Positions 29,825 to 38,675 of a stretch of DNA of 57,744 nt are shown one piece after another. The notes under the pieces were generated by a model, which did no database searches, was not told the origin of the DNA, and saw only the letters and a list, made by a program, of their open reading frames with translations. How positions within the stretch are numbered: the first letter of the stretch is position 1; each line of letters opens with the position of its first letter. The stretch is from positions 1 through 57,744 of the forward strand of contig JAHJHL010000200.1 of NCBI GenBank assembly GCA_018823905.1. The letters run 5' to 3'. The DNA is from Alphaproteobacteria bacterium (GTDB lineage: Bacteria > Pseudomonadota > Alphaproteobacteria > Sphingomonadales > Sphingomonadaceae). Made by a program: the position numbers and the translations under genes.

Positions 29825-30685
29825 TTGATCGCGTCGATCCGCCTTTTTGCATGTGCCGCGGCGGTATCGGTCGCAGTCGTCGGCGCGCTGTCCGCCGCCT
29901 CGACCAGCCGCGCGCCCGCGCCGCCCGCCACGCCCCAGCGCATCGTGTCGATGAACCTCTGCACCGACCAGCTCGTCCTCGCGCTGGCCGACCGCGGCCA
30001 GATCGCGGGACTGACGCGCAACGCCGTTGACCCCGGAATGTCCGACCAAGCCGCCGCGGCGCAGGGGCTGACACTGCTCAGCAATTCGGCCGAGCAAATA
30101 TTGGCGATCGAACCCGATCTGGTCATCGGTATGCCGGCCAGCGGCAGCGCGGCGCTGACGGCATCCCCTGATCGCTATCCGCTTCTCGATCTGGAAACCG
30201 CGAACCGGCTCGATCAAATCTATCACACCATCGGCCAGACCGCTGTCGCCGTCGGCCATCCTGCGCGCGGTGCGGCGCTCATCGCGCGGATGAAACAGGA
30301 TCTTGCCGACCTACCCCAGACCGGTCGCGGTCGTGTCGCCGCTTATTATCAACGGCGGGGCTATATGACCGGCACCGGAACGCTCGTCGACGACATGATG
30401 ACGCGGGTCGGGCTGGTCAATCTGGCGAACAAGCTTGGCAAGCCGCCGCTGTCGCAATTGAGCCTCGAGGAAATGGTTGCCGCACGCCCCGATTTCCTGA
30501 TCGTCGAACGCGCCACCACGATCGTCGACGATCAGGGCAGCGAAATGCTCCATCACCCCGCCCTGTCCGACATCCCGCGGATTGTCGTGCCCGAAGCCTG
30601 GACGGTCTGCGGCAGCCCCGCCTACACCAAAGCAGCGCGCAGCATCGCGGCGCAGATCGCGCGGCACGACGGGGCGGCACGATGA
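29825..30685 (+). CDS. btuF: Cobalamin ABC transporter periplasmic binding protein
   Basis: 286 residues from TTG 29825. Signal peptide then PQRIVSMNLCTDQLVLALADRGQIAGLT, the typical BtuF/FecB opening, and a second lobe ending PEAWTVCGSPAYTKAARSIA. Binds B12 delivered by BtuB and hands it to BtuCD. The start is uncertain: TTG 29798 is in frame, and the well-placed ATG 29784 (GGGAGG before it) reads only 14 codons before TGA, whose bases overlap TTG 29825. Either coupled re-initiation or a frameshift in the native start is possible. Confidence 0.88.
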   Translation: MIASIRLFACAAAVSVAVVGALSAASTSRAPAPPATPQRIVSMNLCTDQLVLALADRGQIAGLTRNAVDPGMSDQAAAAQGLTLLSNSAEQILAIEPDLVIGMPASGSAALTASPDRYPLLDLETANRLDQIYHTIGQTAVAVGHPARGAALIARMKQDLADLPQTGRGRVAAYYQRRGYMTGTGTLVDDMMTRVGLVNLANKLGKPPLSQLSLEEMVAARPDFLIVERATTIVDDQGSEMLHHPALSDIPRIVVPEAWTVCGSPAYTKAARSIAAQIARHDGAAR

Positions 30686-31680
30686 ATCGCCCCGTCTCTC
30701 GCCCCCTGCTGATCGGATCCTTGGCATCGCTGGCCGTCGTTGCCGCAATCGCTTCCCTGTTGTTTGGCGCCGTCGACATCTCGCTCGCCCGGCTCTTTGC
30801 GGTCGCAACCGGCGATGGCGACCGCACCGCGTCGATCATCCTGTTCGACCTGCGCCTGCCGCGCGCGCTGCTGGCGCTTGCCGTCGGCGCGATGCTCGGC
30901 CTCGCGGGGGCCGCGCTACAGGGCTATTTGCGCAATCCGCTCGCCGAACCGTCGGTACTCGGCACGTCGAATGCGGCGGCCTTGGGAGCGGTGGCGGCAC
31001 TTTATTTCGGCCTCGCGCAGATCCATCCGGCGGTGCTGCCGCTGCTCGCCATCGGCTGCGCCCTGCTCTCGCTCGGCCTGCTGTTCCTGCTCACCGGCGA
31101 CGTCGAAAGCCCGCTCACCCTGATCCTCGCCGGGCTCGCCGTCGCGACGCTGGCCGGCGCAGGGATCAGCTTGGCGCTCAACCTGTCGCCGAACCCGTTT
31201 GCGGCGATGGAGATCATGACCTGGTTGCTTGGCAGCCTGGAAAACCGCTCGTTCGATCATCTGTGGATCGCGCTGCCCTGCATCGTCATCGGCGGCGCGA
31301 TGCTGCTGTGGAACGGTCGCGCGCTCGACGCGCTGACCTTGGGAGAGGATGCGGCGCAGGCGCTTGGGACCGACCTTAAACGTACCCGCCTACGGCTGCT
31401 GCTCGGCACCGCGATCGGGGTCGGCGGCGCCGTCGCGGTGGCAGGGGCGATCGGTTTTGTCGGGCTGATCGTACCGCATCTGATCCGGCCGCTGACCGAC
31501 CGCAGTCCGTCGGCGATCCTGCTGCCCTCGGCGATCGGCGGCGCAGCGCTGCTGACCCTCGCCGACCTGGGCGTGCGCCTGATCCCGACCACTAGCGAAC
31601 TCAAGCTGGGTGTCGTCACCGCCTTTCTGGGCGTACCTATATTCCTGATCCATCTGATGCGGGAACGGCGGCTGTGGTGA
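30682..31680 (+). CDS. btuC: Cobalamin ABC transporter permease
   Basis: 332 residues, FecCD-type permease with about ten hydrophobic helices. Conserved LRLPRALLALAVGAMLGLAGAALQGYLRNPLAEP near the N-terminus and GAIGFVGLIVPHLIRPLTD in the coupling region. It overlaps btuF by four bases (ATGA) and btuD starts inside its end. Confidence 0.93.
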   Translation: MNRPVSRPLLIGSLASLAVVAAIASLLFGAVDISLARLFAVATGDGDRTASIILFDLRLPRALLALAVGAMLGLAGAALQGYLRNPLAEPSVLGTSNAAALGAVAALYFGLAQIHPAVLPLLAIGCALLSLGLLFLLTGDVESPLTLILAGLAVATLAGAGISLALNLSPNPFAAMEIMTWLLGSLENRSFDHLWIALPCIVIGGAMLLWNGRALDALTLGEDAAQALGTDLKRTRLRLLLGTAIGVGGAVAVAGAIGFVGLIVPHLIRPLTDRSPSAILLPSAIGGAALLTLADLGVRLIPTTSELKLGVVTAFLGVPIFLIHLMRERRLW

Positions 31681-32450
31681 ACCTCGTGCTTGATCATGTG
31701 GGCGTGACGCTCGGTCGCCGCGCCGTCATCCGCGATGTGTCGGCCGCGTTCGAACCCGGCACGCTGACCGCCATCGTCGGCCCCAATGGCGCGGGCAAGT
31801 CCACGCTGGCGCGCGCGATGCTCGCACTCGTGCCTGCCACCGGGCGGGTTTTGGTTGCTGGCATCGATGCCGCCGCGATGCCCCGCGCCGACCTCGCCAG
31901 ACGGATCGCCTATGTGCCGCAAGGGCAGCTGCTGCACTGGCCGCTCAGCGTCGAACGGCTGGTGGGCTTGGGCCGCCTCCCCCACCTCGCGCCGATGTCG
32001 CGGATCGGTGAAGCCGACAGGATAGCGATCGAGCGGGCGATGTCGCGCGCCGACGTGCTGCATTTGCGCGACCGGATCGCGACCGAATTGTCCGGCGGCG
32101 AACGCGCCCGGGCGCTCTTTGCCCGCGCACTGGCCGTTGAGACACCGGCGCTGATCGTCGACGAGCCGCTCGCCAGCCTCGATCCCGGCCACCAGATCGA
32201 CGTGATGGAGTTGCTCCGGGCCGAAGCCGCAACAGGCGGTACGGTCATCGCAGTGCTCCACGACCTGACCCTCGCGGCGCGCTATTGCGACCGGCTGCTG
32301 CTGATCGACGCCGGGCGGATCGTCGCCGACGGAGCGCCCGCCGACGTGCTAACTACGGAGCGGCTGCGCGTCGTCTATGGCATCGACGCGCGGGTGGAGA
32401 CCGGCGGCGCATGGCCGACGATTACGGTACTCGGACGCGCTTCGACTTAG
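31674..32450 (+). CDS. btuD: Cobalamin ABC transporter ATPase
   Basis: 258 residues from GTG 31674 (or 31677), overlapping the btuC stop. Walker A GPNGAGKST, Q-loop YVPQGQ, signature LSGGERARA, Walker B ALIVDEP and H-loop VLHDLTLAARY are present. Drives B12 import through BtuC. Last gene of the riboswitch-controlled operon, ending 10 bp from the convergent hexosaminidase. Confidence 0.92.
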   Translation: MVNLVLDHVGVTLGRRAVIRDVSAAFEPGTLTAIVGPNGAGKSTLARAMLALVPATGRVLVAGIDAAAMPRADLARRIAYVPQGQLLHWPLSVERLVGLGRLPHLAPMSRIGEADRIAIERAMSRADVLHLRDRIATELSGGERARALFARALAVETPALIVDEPLASLDPGHQIDVMELLRAEAATGGTVIAVLHDLTLAARYCDRLLLIDAGRIVADGAPADVLTTERLRVVYGIDARVETGGAWPTITVLGRAST

Positions 32451-32460
32451 CCATCTGCCG

Positions 32461-35013
32461 TCATTGGGCCGGTTCGACCCGGACAGTGCGACTGGCGCGT
32501 GTGCCGTCAGCAGAGCGGCCGCGCAGTTCGACCGCACCGCTGACTGCGACCGGCCCGGCATAGCGCGTCCAGTCGCCAGCACCGAGCCGATATTCGATCG
32601 TCGTGCCCGGAAAGACACTATTCGCTTCGAGCTTGCCGCCCGCGATCCGCGCTCCCGGTGGCGCAAGGCGGTACGCGACGCCCAGCTTGTCGAGCATCGG
32701 CAGCTGCGCCGCGAGACGTCCGGCGAAATCTTGCCAACCCGACCGGAGCTTCGCGGCATCGATGCGCTTGTCGTCCCATTGGTAACGAACCCCTGGCTGA
32801 TAAGCGGGGGTCCACGGCGTCGGGCTCCATGCCCGTTCGGCGAGCGCGAGCAGGCGCGGGAAGAGCATATAGTCGACCTGCGCATCGGTACGAGTGGTCT
32901 CGCTCCACAATTGTCCCTGCACCCCCGCGATCCGGCGTCCCGGTTGCAGTACCGGCTCGTCCGCAATCGCCTTGCCCTGTGCATGGGTGTTGCGGATCGT
33001 CGCGGCGTTGGCCGGCAAATTGCCGGGCATGAAACCAAAGACCTGATAGTCATCGACCCCGCGCGAGGCCCAATGATAGCCGCTCTCGTCCGGATGGGGC
33101 GCATAAGGCATGTCGAAATAGCCAAGGTCGGGGATCGACAGCACGACGTCCCAGCCGCGGTTCAGCTGGTCATGCGCCTCGCGGATCGCGCCGGTGTGGA
33201 GCACGCCCCAGATGTTCGATTGCACATTGCTGGGCATTTTCGCGGCGTCGGTATGCCCCATGCCGTCGCTCCAGCCGCCCGTGCGCAACCCTTTGGCGGC
33301 AAGGCGGTTCGCCACCCGCTCGATGAAACGCGGAGTTAGTTTGCCCGCATCGCCGCCATTTTCGGCGATCATCGTCAGGCACGCGGGCGATTTCACCCAC
33401 GCCCCCGCGGTTTCGTCGGCGCCAAGATGAAAGGTCTGGAGCGGCGCGCCCGCCTGTTTGTGCATCGCGGCGAGCGCATCGACCACCGTGTCGACGAAGC
33501 GATAGGTCGCGGGCAGGCAGACGTTGAGCGTGTTGTCGTTATAATGCTGGATGCTGCGATATTCGGTCGTGTCCGCCGCATCGATCAGGCGGTAGGCGTC
33601 CGCCTCCGCCGCCTTGCCTGCGGCCAGCAGGCGCGCGTGGCGAACCTCCATCGCCTTGATCGCGGCGCGACTATGACCCGGCATATCGATCGACGGGATG
33701 ACCTCGATCTGCCGCGCCGCTGCCGCCTGCACGATCGCCACATAGTCGGCGGCAGTCAGGTAACCATTCACTGCGACCGTCCCGTCGGGACCGGCGCCAA
33801 GCTGTGGCAGCAGGCACGTCTGTTCTTCCAAGTCGTGGCACCGTTTCGACCCGATCTCGGCCAGTTCGGGCAACGCCGGAATTTCGATCCGCCAGCCTTC
33901 GTCGTCGGCGAGATGGAGGTGCAGCTTGTTCAGCTTATACGCCGCCATCGCTTCGATCAGTTTCAGTATCTGGTCGCGGCCGTGGAAATTCCGGCCCAGG
34001 TCGATGTGCAGACCGCGAAAGCCATATTCGGGGGCGTCCTCGACCCGCAGCGGTTTCATCCGGCCCTTTTCAAACGCCGCCTGCTGCGCAAGCGAGCGCA
34101 GCGCGTGGCTGGCCCCCGCCGCATCGCGCGCGGTGATTGCGATGCCCGACGCCTTGACGTCGAGCACATAGCCCTCGGGCCTTGTCGCGGCGGCGGTGTC
34201 AACCCGGATCGTCAGCGGCAGCGCACCCTTTTCGGCCACACCCAGCGACGCGAGTGCGGGCGCGACGACGGCGCGTTCGACGCCGTGCAACGTCACCGCA
34301 ACGCCGCGGGTCAGATCGACCGACGGCTGTTTACCCTGCACCGCTTCAAGCGGCTTCGGCAGAATCGCCACCCCGGAAGCGGCGGGCGCCTGTCGCCCGG
34401 CCTGCACGATGAAGGCGCGTTCGGCGGTCAGCCAGCGGGTCTGGTCGGCCTCACTCTTGGTCGCCAGCCGCGCCTCATCGGTCATCGGCGCGACGAACGG
34501 AAGGGCTTCGAGGCCGGTATCAGGGTCGATCGTGACGCGAGTCGCCGCGATCGTGCGAGGTTTCAATCCGTCGGCGACCAGATAGGCATTGGGCATCGCA
34601 AACGCCTTCGAGAAATTCGCGCCGACACCCCATAGCTTGATGACATGCTTCGCGCCGGGACGCAGCGTCATCCCGGGGTTCAACGTCAGTTGCTGGACGT
34701 CGCCGCTGACCAACCGGTGTGCGAAGATGTCGCTTTCGACGAGTGGCAGTTGATTGACGAAGCTGAAATAGAGCGCGAGGCCATTGGTCGGCAGTGCGTC
34801 GGGCAACGTCTTGGGGATCGTCAGCGTCATCGTCGTCAGGAAACAGCCGTCGATTCCGGTCGGGCAGCTTGGCCGGTTGTCGACGGTCTCCAACCTATAG
34901 CCCAAGGTGTCGGCAAATTGGTCGAGTGACGCTTGCGGCGAGACCTCAGTCGCCTGTGCTTGCGACGCGGCCAGCACCGCAACGGCCAGCATCGCCCAAC
35001 CCACCGGTTGCAT
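32461..35013 (-). CDS. Secreted beta-N-acetylhexosaminidase (GH20, chitobiase type)
   Basis: 850 residues with signal peptide to about residue 22. N-terminal carbohydrate-binding domain (about 30-170), GH20b domain (about 215-325), catalytic barrel from about 330 (FRGLHIDLGRNFHGRDQILKLIEAM) with the acid pair D533-E534 in HLGADETAGAW, and a small C-terminal Ig-like domain. It removes terminal GlcNAc from chitobiose-type oligosaccharides in the periplasm or outside. GGGAG precedes the ATG. Divergent from gntR and the nag operon, which would consume its product. Confidence 0.94.
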   Translation of the reverse strand: MQPVGWAMLAVAVLAASQAQATEVSPQASLDQFADTLGYRLETVDNRPSCPTGIDGCFLTTMTLTIPKTLPDALPTNGLALYFSFVNQLPLVESDIFAHRLVSGDVQQLTLNPGMTLRPGAKHVIKLWGVGANFSKAFAMPNAYLVADGLKPRTIAATRVTIDPDTGLEALPFVAPMTDEARLATKSEADQTRWLTAERAFIVQAGRQAPAASGVAILPKPLEAVQGKQPSVDLTRGVAVTLHGVERAVVAPALASLGVAEKGALPLTIRVDTAAATRPEGYVLDVKASGIAITARDAAGASHALRSLAQQAAFEKGRMKPLRVEDAPEYGFRGLHIDLGRNFHGRDQILKLIEAMAAYKLNKLHLHLADDEGWRIEIPALPELAEIGSKRCHDLEEQTCLLPQLGAGPDGTVAVNGYLTAADYVAIVQAAAARQIEVIPSIDMPGHSRAAIKAMEVRHARLLAAGKAAEADAYRLIDAADTTEYRSIQHYNDNTLNVCLPATYRFVDTVVDALAAMHKQAGAPLQTFHLGADETAGAWVKSPACLTMIAENGGDAGKLTPRFIERVANRLAAKGLRTGGWSDGMGHTDAAKMPSNVQSNIWGVLHTGAIREAHDQLNRGWDVVLSIPDLGYFDMPYAPHPDESGYHWASRGVDDYQVFGFMPGNLPANAATIRNTHAQGKAIADEPVLQPGRRIAGVQGQLWSETTRTDAQVDYMLFPRLLALAERAWSPTPWTPAYQPGVRYQWDDKRIDAAKLRSGWQDFAGRLAAQLPMLDKLGVAYRLAPPGARIAGGKLEANSVFPGTTIEYRLGAGDWTRYAGPVAVSGAVELRGRSADGTRASRTVRVEPAQ

Positions 35014-35504
35014 ATATCGTCTCCCATTCGATAATTTGTATCTGATTTGTCATGTACTAGCGGATGGGTCAACGCCTTTCGGAGACAGCCAAAGCAAAAG
35101 GAATGCCCCTAAATCAGTCATAATAAGCGCCTCTTTCACCGTCACCAATCTTCAGATTGGTGTTAAATTAGTATTGTTTTCGATTTGCGCTGCGGCACAA
35201 ACCTGCCGCTCGTCGCTCCCTTGGTGGCAAGTCGATCCGGCTACGAACATGCAGATTGGTACTATGACGGCCAGCCGCAACGCGGTCATGCGGACCATAC
35301 CAAAGCCGATACGGCTGGTCGCTCGTGGCGGGCGGGAGTTGTCGCGCGCAACAAGCTGCCCCGGTGCGAGTGCAAGCAACGGTCGAACTAACGCGGCGCG
35401 CCTGACGGCAACAAAGATTGACGCGACGATACCAATGCAACACATATGACGGCGGCACTGGTCTTATCACCATCGCGCCGGGGCAATCAGGTGGAGCAAC
35501 GTCC
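35014..35504. promoter_or_regulatory. Divergent regulatory region, hexosaminidase / gntR
   Basis: 491 bp without a convincing gene, more AT-rich than its surroundings near 35100-35180. It holds an 18-bp palindrome ACCAATCTTCAGATTGGT (35144-35161), a copy of ATTGGTACTA (35255-35264), an ACCAATG-like site (35430-35437) and the start region of gntR. Related sites occur before the deaminase gene (36375-36384). Probably promoters for both directions with GntR operators. Confidence 0.5.
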
Positions 35505-36242
35505 TTGTCACTGATCGAACGAGTGGGTCCGCTCCACAAGGACGACCCGACACCGCTATACCTGCAATTGCAGAAAGTCCTGCGCGGCGCGATCGAGGGG
35601 CAGTTGGTGAAGCCCGAGGAGGCGATCCCGACCGAGCGCGATCTGGCCGAGGAATTCGAAGTGTCGCGCATCACCGTGCGCAAGGCGATCGACGGGCTCG
35701 TCGCCGACGGCATCGTCGCGCGGCGCCGCGGCGCCGGTACCTTCGTCACCCGGCCGCGTGTGGAAAAGAGCTTTTCCAAACTCACCTCCTTTTCAGAGGA
35801 TATGGTATCGCGCGGGCGCCAACCGCATAGCGAATGGGTGAGCAAGACCGCTGGTACGGTAACCCCCGAGGAGGCACTGTCGCTCGGCCTGTCCCCGGGA
35901 TCGCTCGTCTATCGCTTCCATCGCATCCGCTATGCCGACGACACGTCGATGGCGCTCGAATATGCAACGATCCCCGCCTATTGCCTGCCCTCGGTCGAAG
36001 CCGTCGGCGCGTCGCTTTACGAAGCGCTGGAGGCGGCTGGGCATTTGCCGGCGCGGGCGTTGCAGCGACTGCGCGCGATTGCCTTCACACCCGAGCAGGC
36101 CGAAGTTCTGGGTATCGAAGCGGGGATGCCGGGCCTGTTCATCGAACGACGCGGCTTTCTGGCCGACGGGCGCACCGCCGAGTTTACCCAAAGCTATTAT
36201 CGCGGCGACGCCTATGACGTCGTGGCGGAGCTGAACGGCTAA
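35505..36242 (+). CDS. GntR/HutC-family regulator of GlcNAc genes
   Basis: 245 residues. TTG 35505 is taken as start because GGAG lies 8 nt upstream and the result matches family length. Winged-helix domain (PLYLQLQKVLRGAIEGQ, AIPTERDLAEEFEVSRITVRKAIDGL, ARRRGAGTFV) then a UTRA effector domain. Relatives (NagR/NagQ, DasR, YvoA) sense GlcN6P or GlcNAc6P and repress amino-sugar genes. Its place between the hexosaminidase and nag genes supports this role. Confidence 0.9.
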   Translation: MSLIERVGPLHKDDPTPLYLQLQKVLRGAIEGQLVKPEEAIPTERDLAEEFEVSRITVRKAIDGLVADGIVARRRGAGTFVTRPRVEKSFSKLTSFSEDMVSRGRQPHSEWVSKTAGTVTPEEALSLGLSPGSLVYRFHRIRYADDTSMALEYATIPAYCLPSVEAVGASLYEALEAAGHLPARALQRLRAIAFTPEQAEVLGIEAGMPGLFIERRGFLADGRTAEFTQSYYRGDAYDVVAELNG

Positions 36243-36358
36243 CCCTTTTTTGCGAAATGAGGCGGCGCGGCACGCCATGCGCCGGTGGCGATGGCATCGC
36301 GTCCTCAGCGCGCTTTTGATCGTCAGCTTCCAATTTTTTGAACATACATCTTGATGAG

Positions 36359-36384
36359 CTATATATAACCTATATAGTACCAAT
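36359..36384. promoter_or_regulatory. Candidate operator/promoter upstream of nagB-II
   Basis: 7-bp inverted repeat CTATATA / TATATAG with 5-nt spacer (36359-36377), continuing into TAGTACCAAT (36375-36384), which is the exact reverse complement of ATTGGTACTA at 35255-35264 on the other side of gntR. Likely GntR-family binding site, overlapping an AT-rich promoter core. Confidence 0.5.
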
Positions 36385-36426
36385 GTATCGAGTGCTCCAG
36401 AACCGCTCGATCGGGAGGCAAGATTG

Positions 36427-37464
36427 ATGACGCTGAGCGCCGCGCTAGACGGACGACACACGGTAATGGAGCACGAAGCGGGCGAAGCGGCGGCAGCTGT
36501 CGCGCGGATGCTGGAGGCGAATTGCGATGCATTTACCGCCATCGCGAACCGCCTGCATGCGTCGCCGCCCACCGCGGTCGTCACCTGCGCCCGCGGTTCA
36601 TCGGATCACGCCGCAACCTACGCCAAATACCTGATCGAAACGATGACGGGGACGCCGACCGCGTCCGCCGCGCTGTCGATCGCCTCGATCTATGACGCCC
36701 CGTCGCTCGTCGGTAACCGGCTGTGTCTGGCGATTTCGCAATCGGGCCAAAGCCCCGACCTGCTGGCCGCGGTCGAGCAGCAGCGCGCGTCCGGGGCGTT
36801 CGTCGTCGCGCTGGTCAACGCGTCCGATACCCCGCTGGCCGACCTCGCCGACATCGTCATCCCGCTTTCCGCCGGGGTCGAACGCTCGGTGGCCGCGACC
36901 AAATCCTACATCTGCTCGCTCGCAGCTATTGCGGCGCTGATTGCCGCCTGGTCGCAAGATGCGGCGCTCTCCGACGCGTTCGACACCCTGCCCGCCCGCC
37001 TCGATGACGCCTTTGCGCTCGACTGGTCGCCCGCGGTCGCCGCGTATCGCGATGCCACCAACCTGTTCGTCCTCGGTCGCGGCTACGGCCTCGGCGCCGC
37101 GCAGGAAGCCGCGCTCAAGTTCAAGGAAACGTCGGCGCTTCACGCGGAATGTTTCAGCGCCGCCGAAGTTCGCCACGGCCCGATGGCGATCGTCGGCAAG
37201 GGCTTTCACGTCCTCGCGCTCGGCGGCACCGACCGCGCAGCAGTCAGCGTCCGCGATGTCGTCGCCGAATTTCGCAGCCGCGGCGCGACCGTCCTGCTCG
37301 CCGATCCAGCAATTGGCGACCTGCCCGCGATCGCCGCGCATCCAGCCATCGAACCGATCCTGATGATCCAGAGCTTCTATCGCATGGCGAGCGCGCTGGC
37401 GCTGGCGCGGGGATGCAACCCCGACTCGCCTCCACATCTGAACAAGGTTACCGAGACTTTATGA
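36427..37464 (+). CDS. nagB-II: Glucosamine-6-phosphate deaminase, SIS type (NagB-II)
   Basis: 345 residues: two SIS domains without the glutaminase part of GlmS. TCARGSSDHAATYAKYLIE, AISQSGQSPDLLAAV and SVAATKSYICSLAA are sugar-phosphate binding blocks. It deaminates GlcN6P to fructose-6-phosphate. It is the NagB-II form used in alphaproteobacteria and Shewanella in place of classical NagB. ATG 36427 has GGGAGG upstream. It overlaps nagA (ATGA). Confidence 0.9.
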   Translation: MTLSAALDGRHTVMEHEAGEAAAAVARMLEANCDAFTAIANRLHASPPTAVVTCARGSSDHAATYAKYLIETMTGTPTASAALSIASIYDAPSLVGNRLCLAISQSGQSPDLLAAVEQQRASGAFVVALVNASDTPLADLADIVIPLSAGVERSVAATKSYICSLAAIAALIAAWSQDAALSDAFDTLPARLDDAFALDWSPAVAAYRDATNLFVLGRGYGLGAAQEAALKFKETSALHAECFSAAEVRHGPMAIVGKGFHVLALGGTDRAAVSVRDVVAEFRSRGATVLLADPAIGDLPAIAAHPAIEPILMIQSFYRMASALALARGCNPDSPPHLNKVTETL

Positions 37465-38627
37465 TCTATCGCTTTCACAACGGCTGGGTCGCACTGCCGG
37501 ACGGCGCCGTCGGCGCGGCAGATATTGCTGTCGCCGACGGCGTCGTCACTGCCGTCACGGCAATGGGCGAGACGCCCGCCGACGAGGTGATCGACCTGGA
37601 GGGCGGCTGGCTACTCCCCGGCTTCGTCGACACCCAGGTCAATGGCGGCGGCGGCGTGCTGTTCAACGATCAGGTCGACGTCGCGGCGATTGCGGCGATC
37701 GGCGCCGCGCATGCGCGGTTCGGCACCACCGCGTTTTTGCCTACGCTGATCAGCGATACCCCGGCGCAGATCGCTGCGGCGATGGCGGCGGTCGATGCCG
37801 CGATCGAACAGGGCGTGCCGGGGGTGATCGGCATCCATATCGAAGGCCCGTTCATCAACGAGCTCAAACGCGGCATCCACGAGGCGCACCGCATCCGCCG
37901 CCTCAACGCCGATACACTCGCCACGCTCACCGCGCCGCATCGCGGGCGCGTGATGCTGACGCTGGCGCCTGAGCTGTGCGACGAAGAGGATATCCGCACG
38001 CTGGTTCGCCACGGTGTGGTCGTCAGCGCGGGGCACAGCGACGCCACCTACGACGAGGCGCAGCGCGCGATCGGCGCCGGGCTCACCGGTTTCACCCATT
38101 TGTTCAACGCGATGTCGCCGCTGCATCACCGCGAACCCGGCGCGGTCGGGGCGGCGTTCGATTCGGACAGCTATTGCGGCCTGATCGTCGACGACGTCCA
38201 CCTCCACCCGGCGGTGGTTCGCCTCGCGGTCAAGGCCAAGGGCAAGGACCGCATTATGCTGGTCACGGACGCAATGCCCAGCGTCGGCACCGACGACAGC
38301 GAATTTACCCTGCAAGGCAAGCGCATTGCGGTGAAGGATGGGGTCTGCATTTTCGAGGACGGCACCCTCGCTGGCACTCATCTCGATATGGCGGCGGCGC
38401 TCCGCAAGACGGTCGAGGTTACCGGCCTGTCGGTCCCCGACGTGTCGGCAATGGCCAGCGGGACGCCTGCCGCTTTCCTGTCGCTACACGACAGCATCGG
38501 CGCCATTGCACCCGGCCGCCGTGCCGACTGGGCGTGGCTCGACGCGGCGTTGCAACCACGTTCGACGTGGATCCGCGGAAAGATTGTTTCAAATGCTGCG
38601 CTGGATTCCGTCCAAGCCGCACAATGA
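37461..38627 (+). CDS. nagA: N-acetylglucosamine-6-phosphate deacetylase
   Basis: 388 residues of the amidohydrolase superfamily. Metal and substrate motifs: PGFVDTQVNGGGG, HIEGPFIN, SAGHSDATY, THLFNAMSPLHHREPG and the catalytic Asp in LVTDAM. Converts GlcNAc6P to GlcN6P and acetate, feeding the deaminase encoded upstream. The open frame extends upstream into the deaminase gene but the ATGA start at 37461 gives the family N-terminus. Confidence 0.95.
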   Translation: MIYRFHNGWVALPDGAVGAADIAVADGVVTAVTAMGETPADEVIDLEGGWLLPGFVDTQVNGGGGVLFNDQVDVAAIAAIGAAHARFGTTAFLPTLISDTPAQIAAAMAAVDAAIEQGVPGVIGIHIEGPFINELKRGIHEAHRIRRLNADTLATLTAPHRGRVMLTLAPELCDEEDIRTLVRHGVVVSAGHSDATYDEAQRAIGAGLTGFTHLFNAMSPLHHREPGAVGAAFDSDSYCGLIVDDVHLHPAVVRLAVKAKGKDRIMLVTDAMPSVGTDDSEFTLQGKRIAVKDGVCIFEDGTLAGTHLDMAAALRKTVEVTGLSVPDVSAMASGTPAAFLSLHDSIGAIAPGRRADWAWLDAALQPRSTWIRGKIVSNAALDSVQAAQ

Positions 38628-38675
38628 TATTCAAGCCGCATATCGATAAGCGGCGGAAATTTTGGGGGTAAGCCG

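Noticed and set aside
36264..36286. CGGCGC/GCGCCG hairpin after gntR as a terminator
   Set aside because: No T-run follows; only a weak stem in GC-rich DNA.
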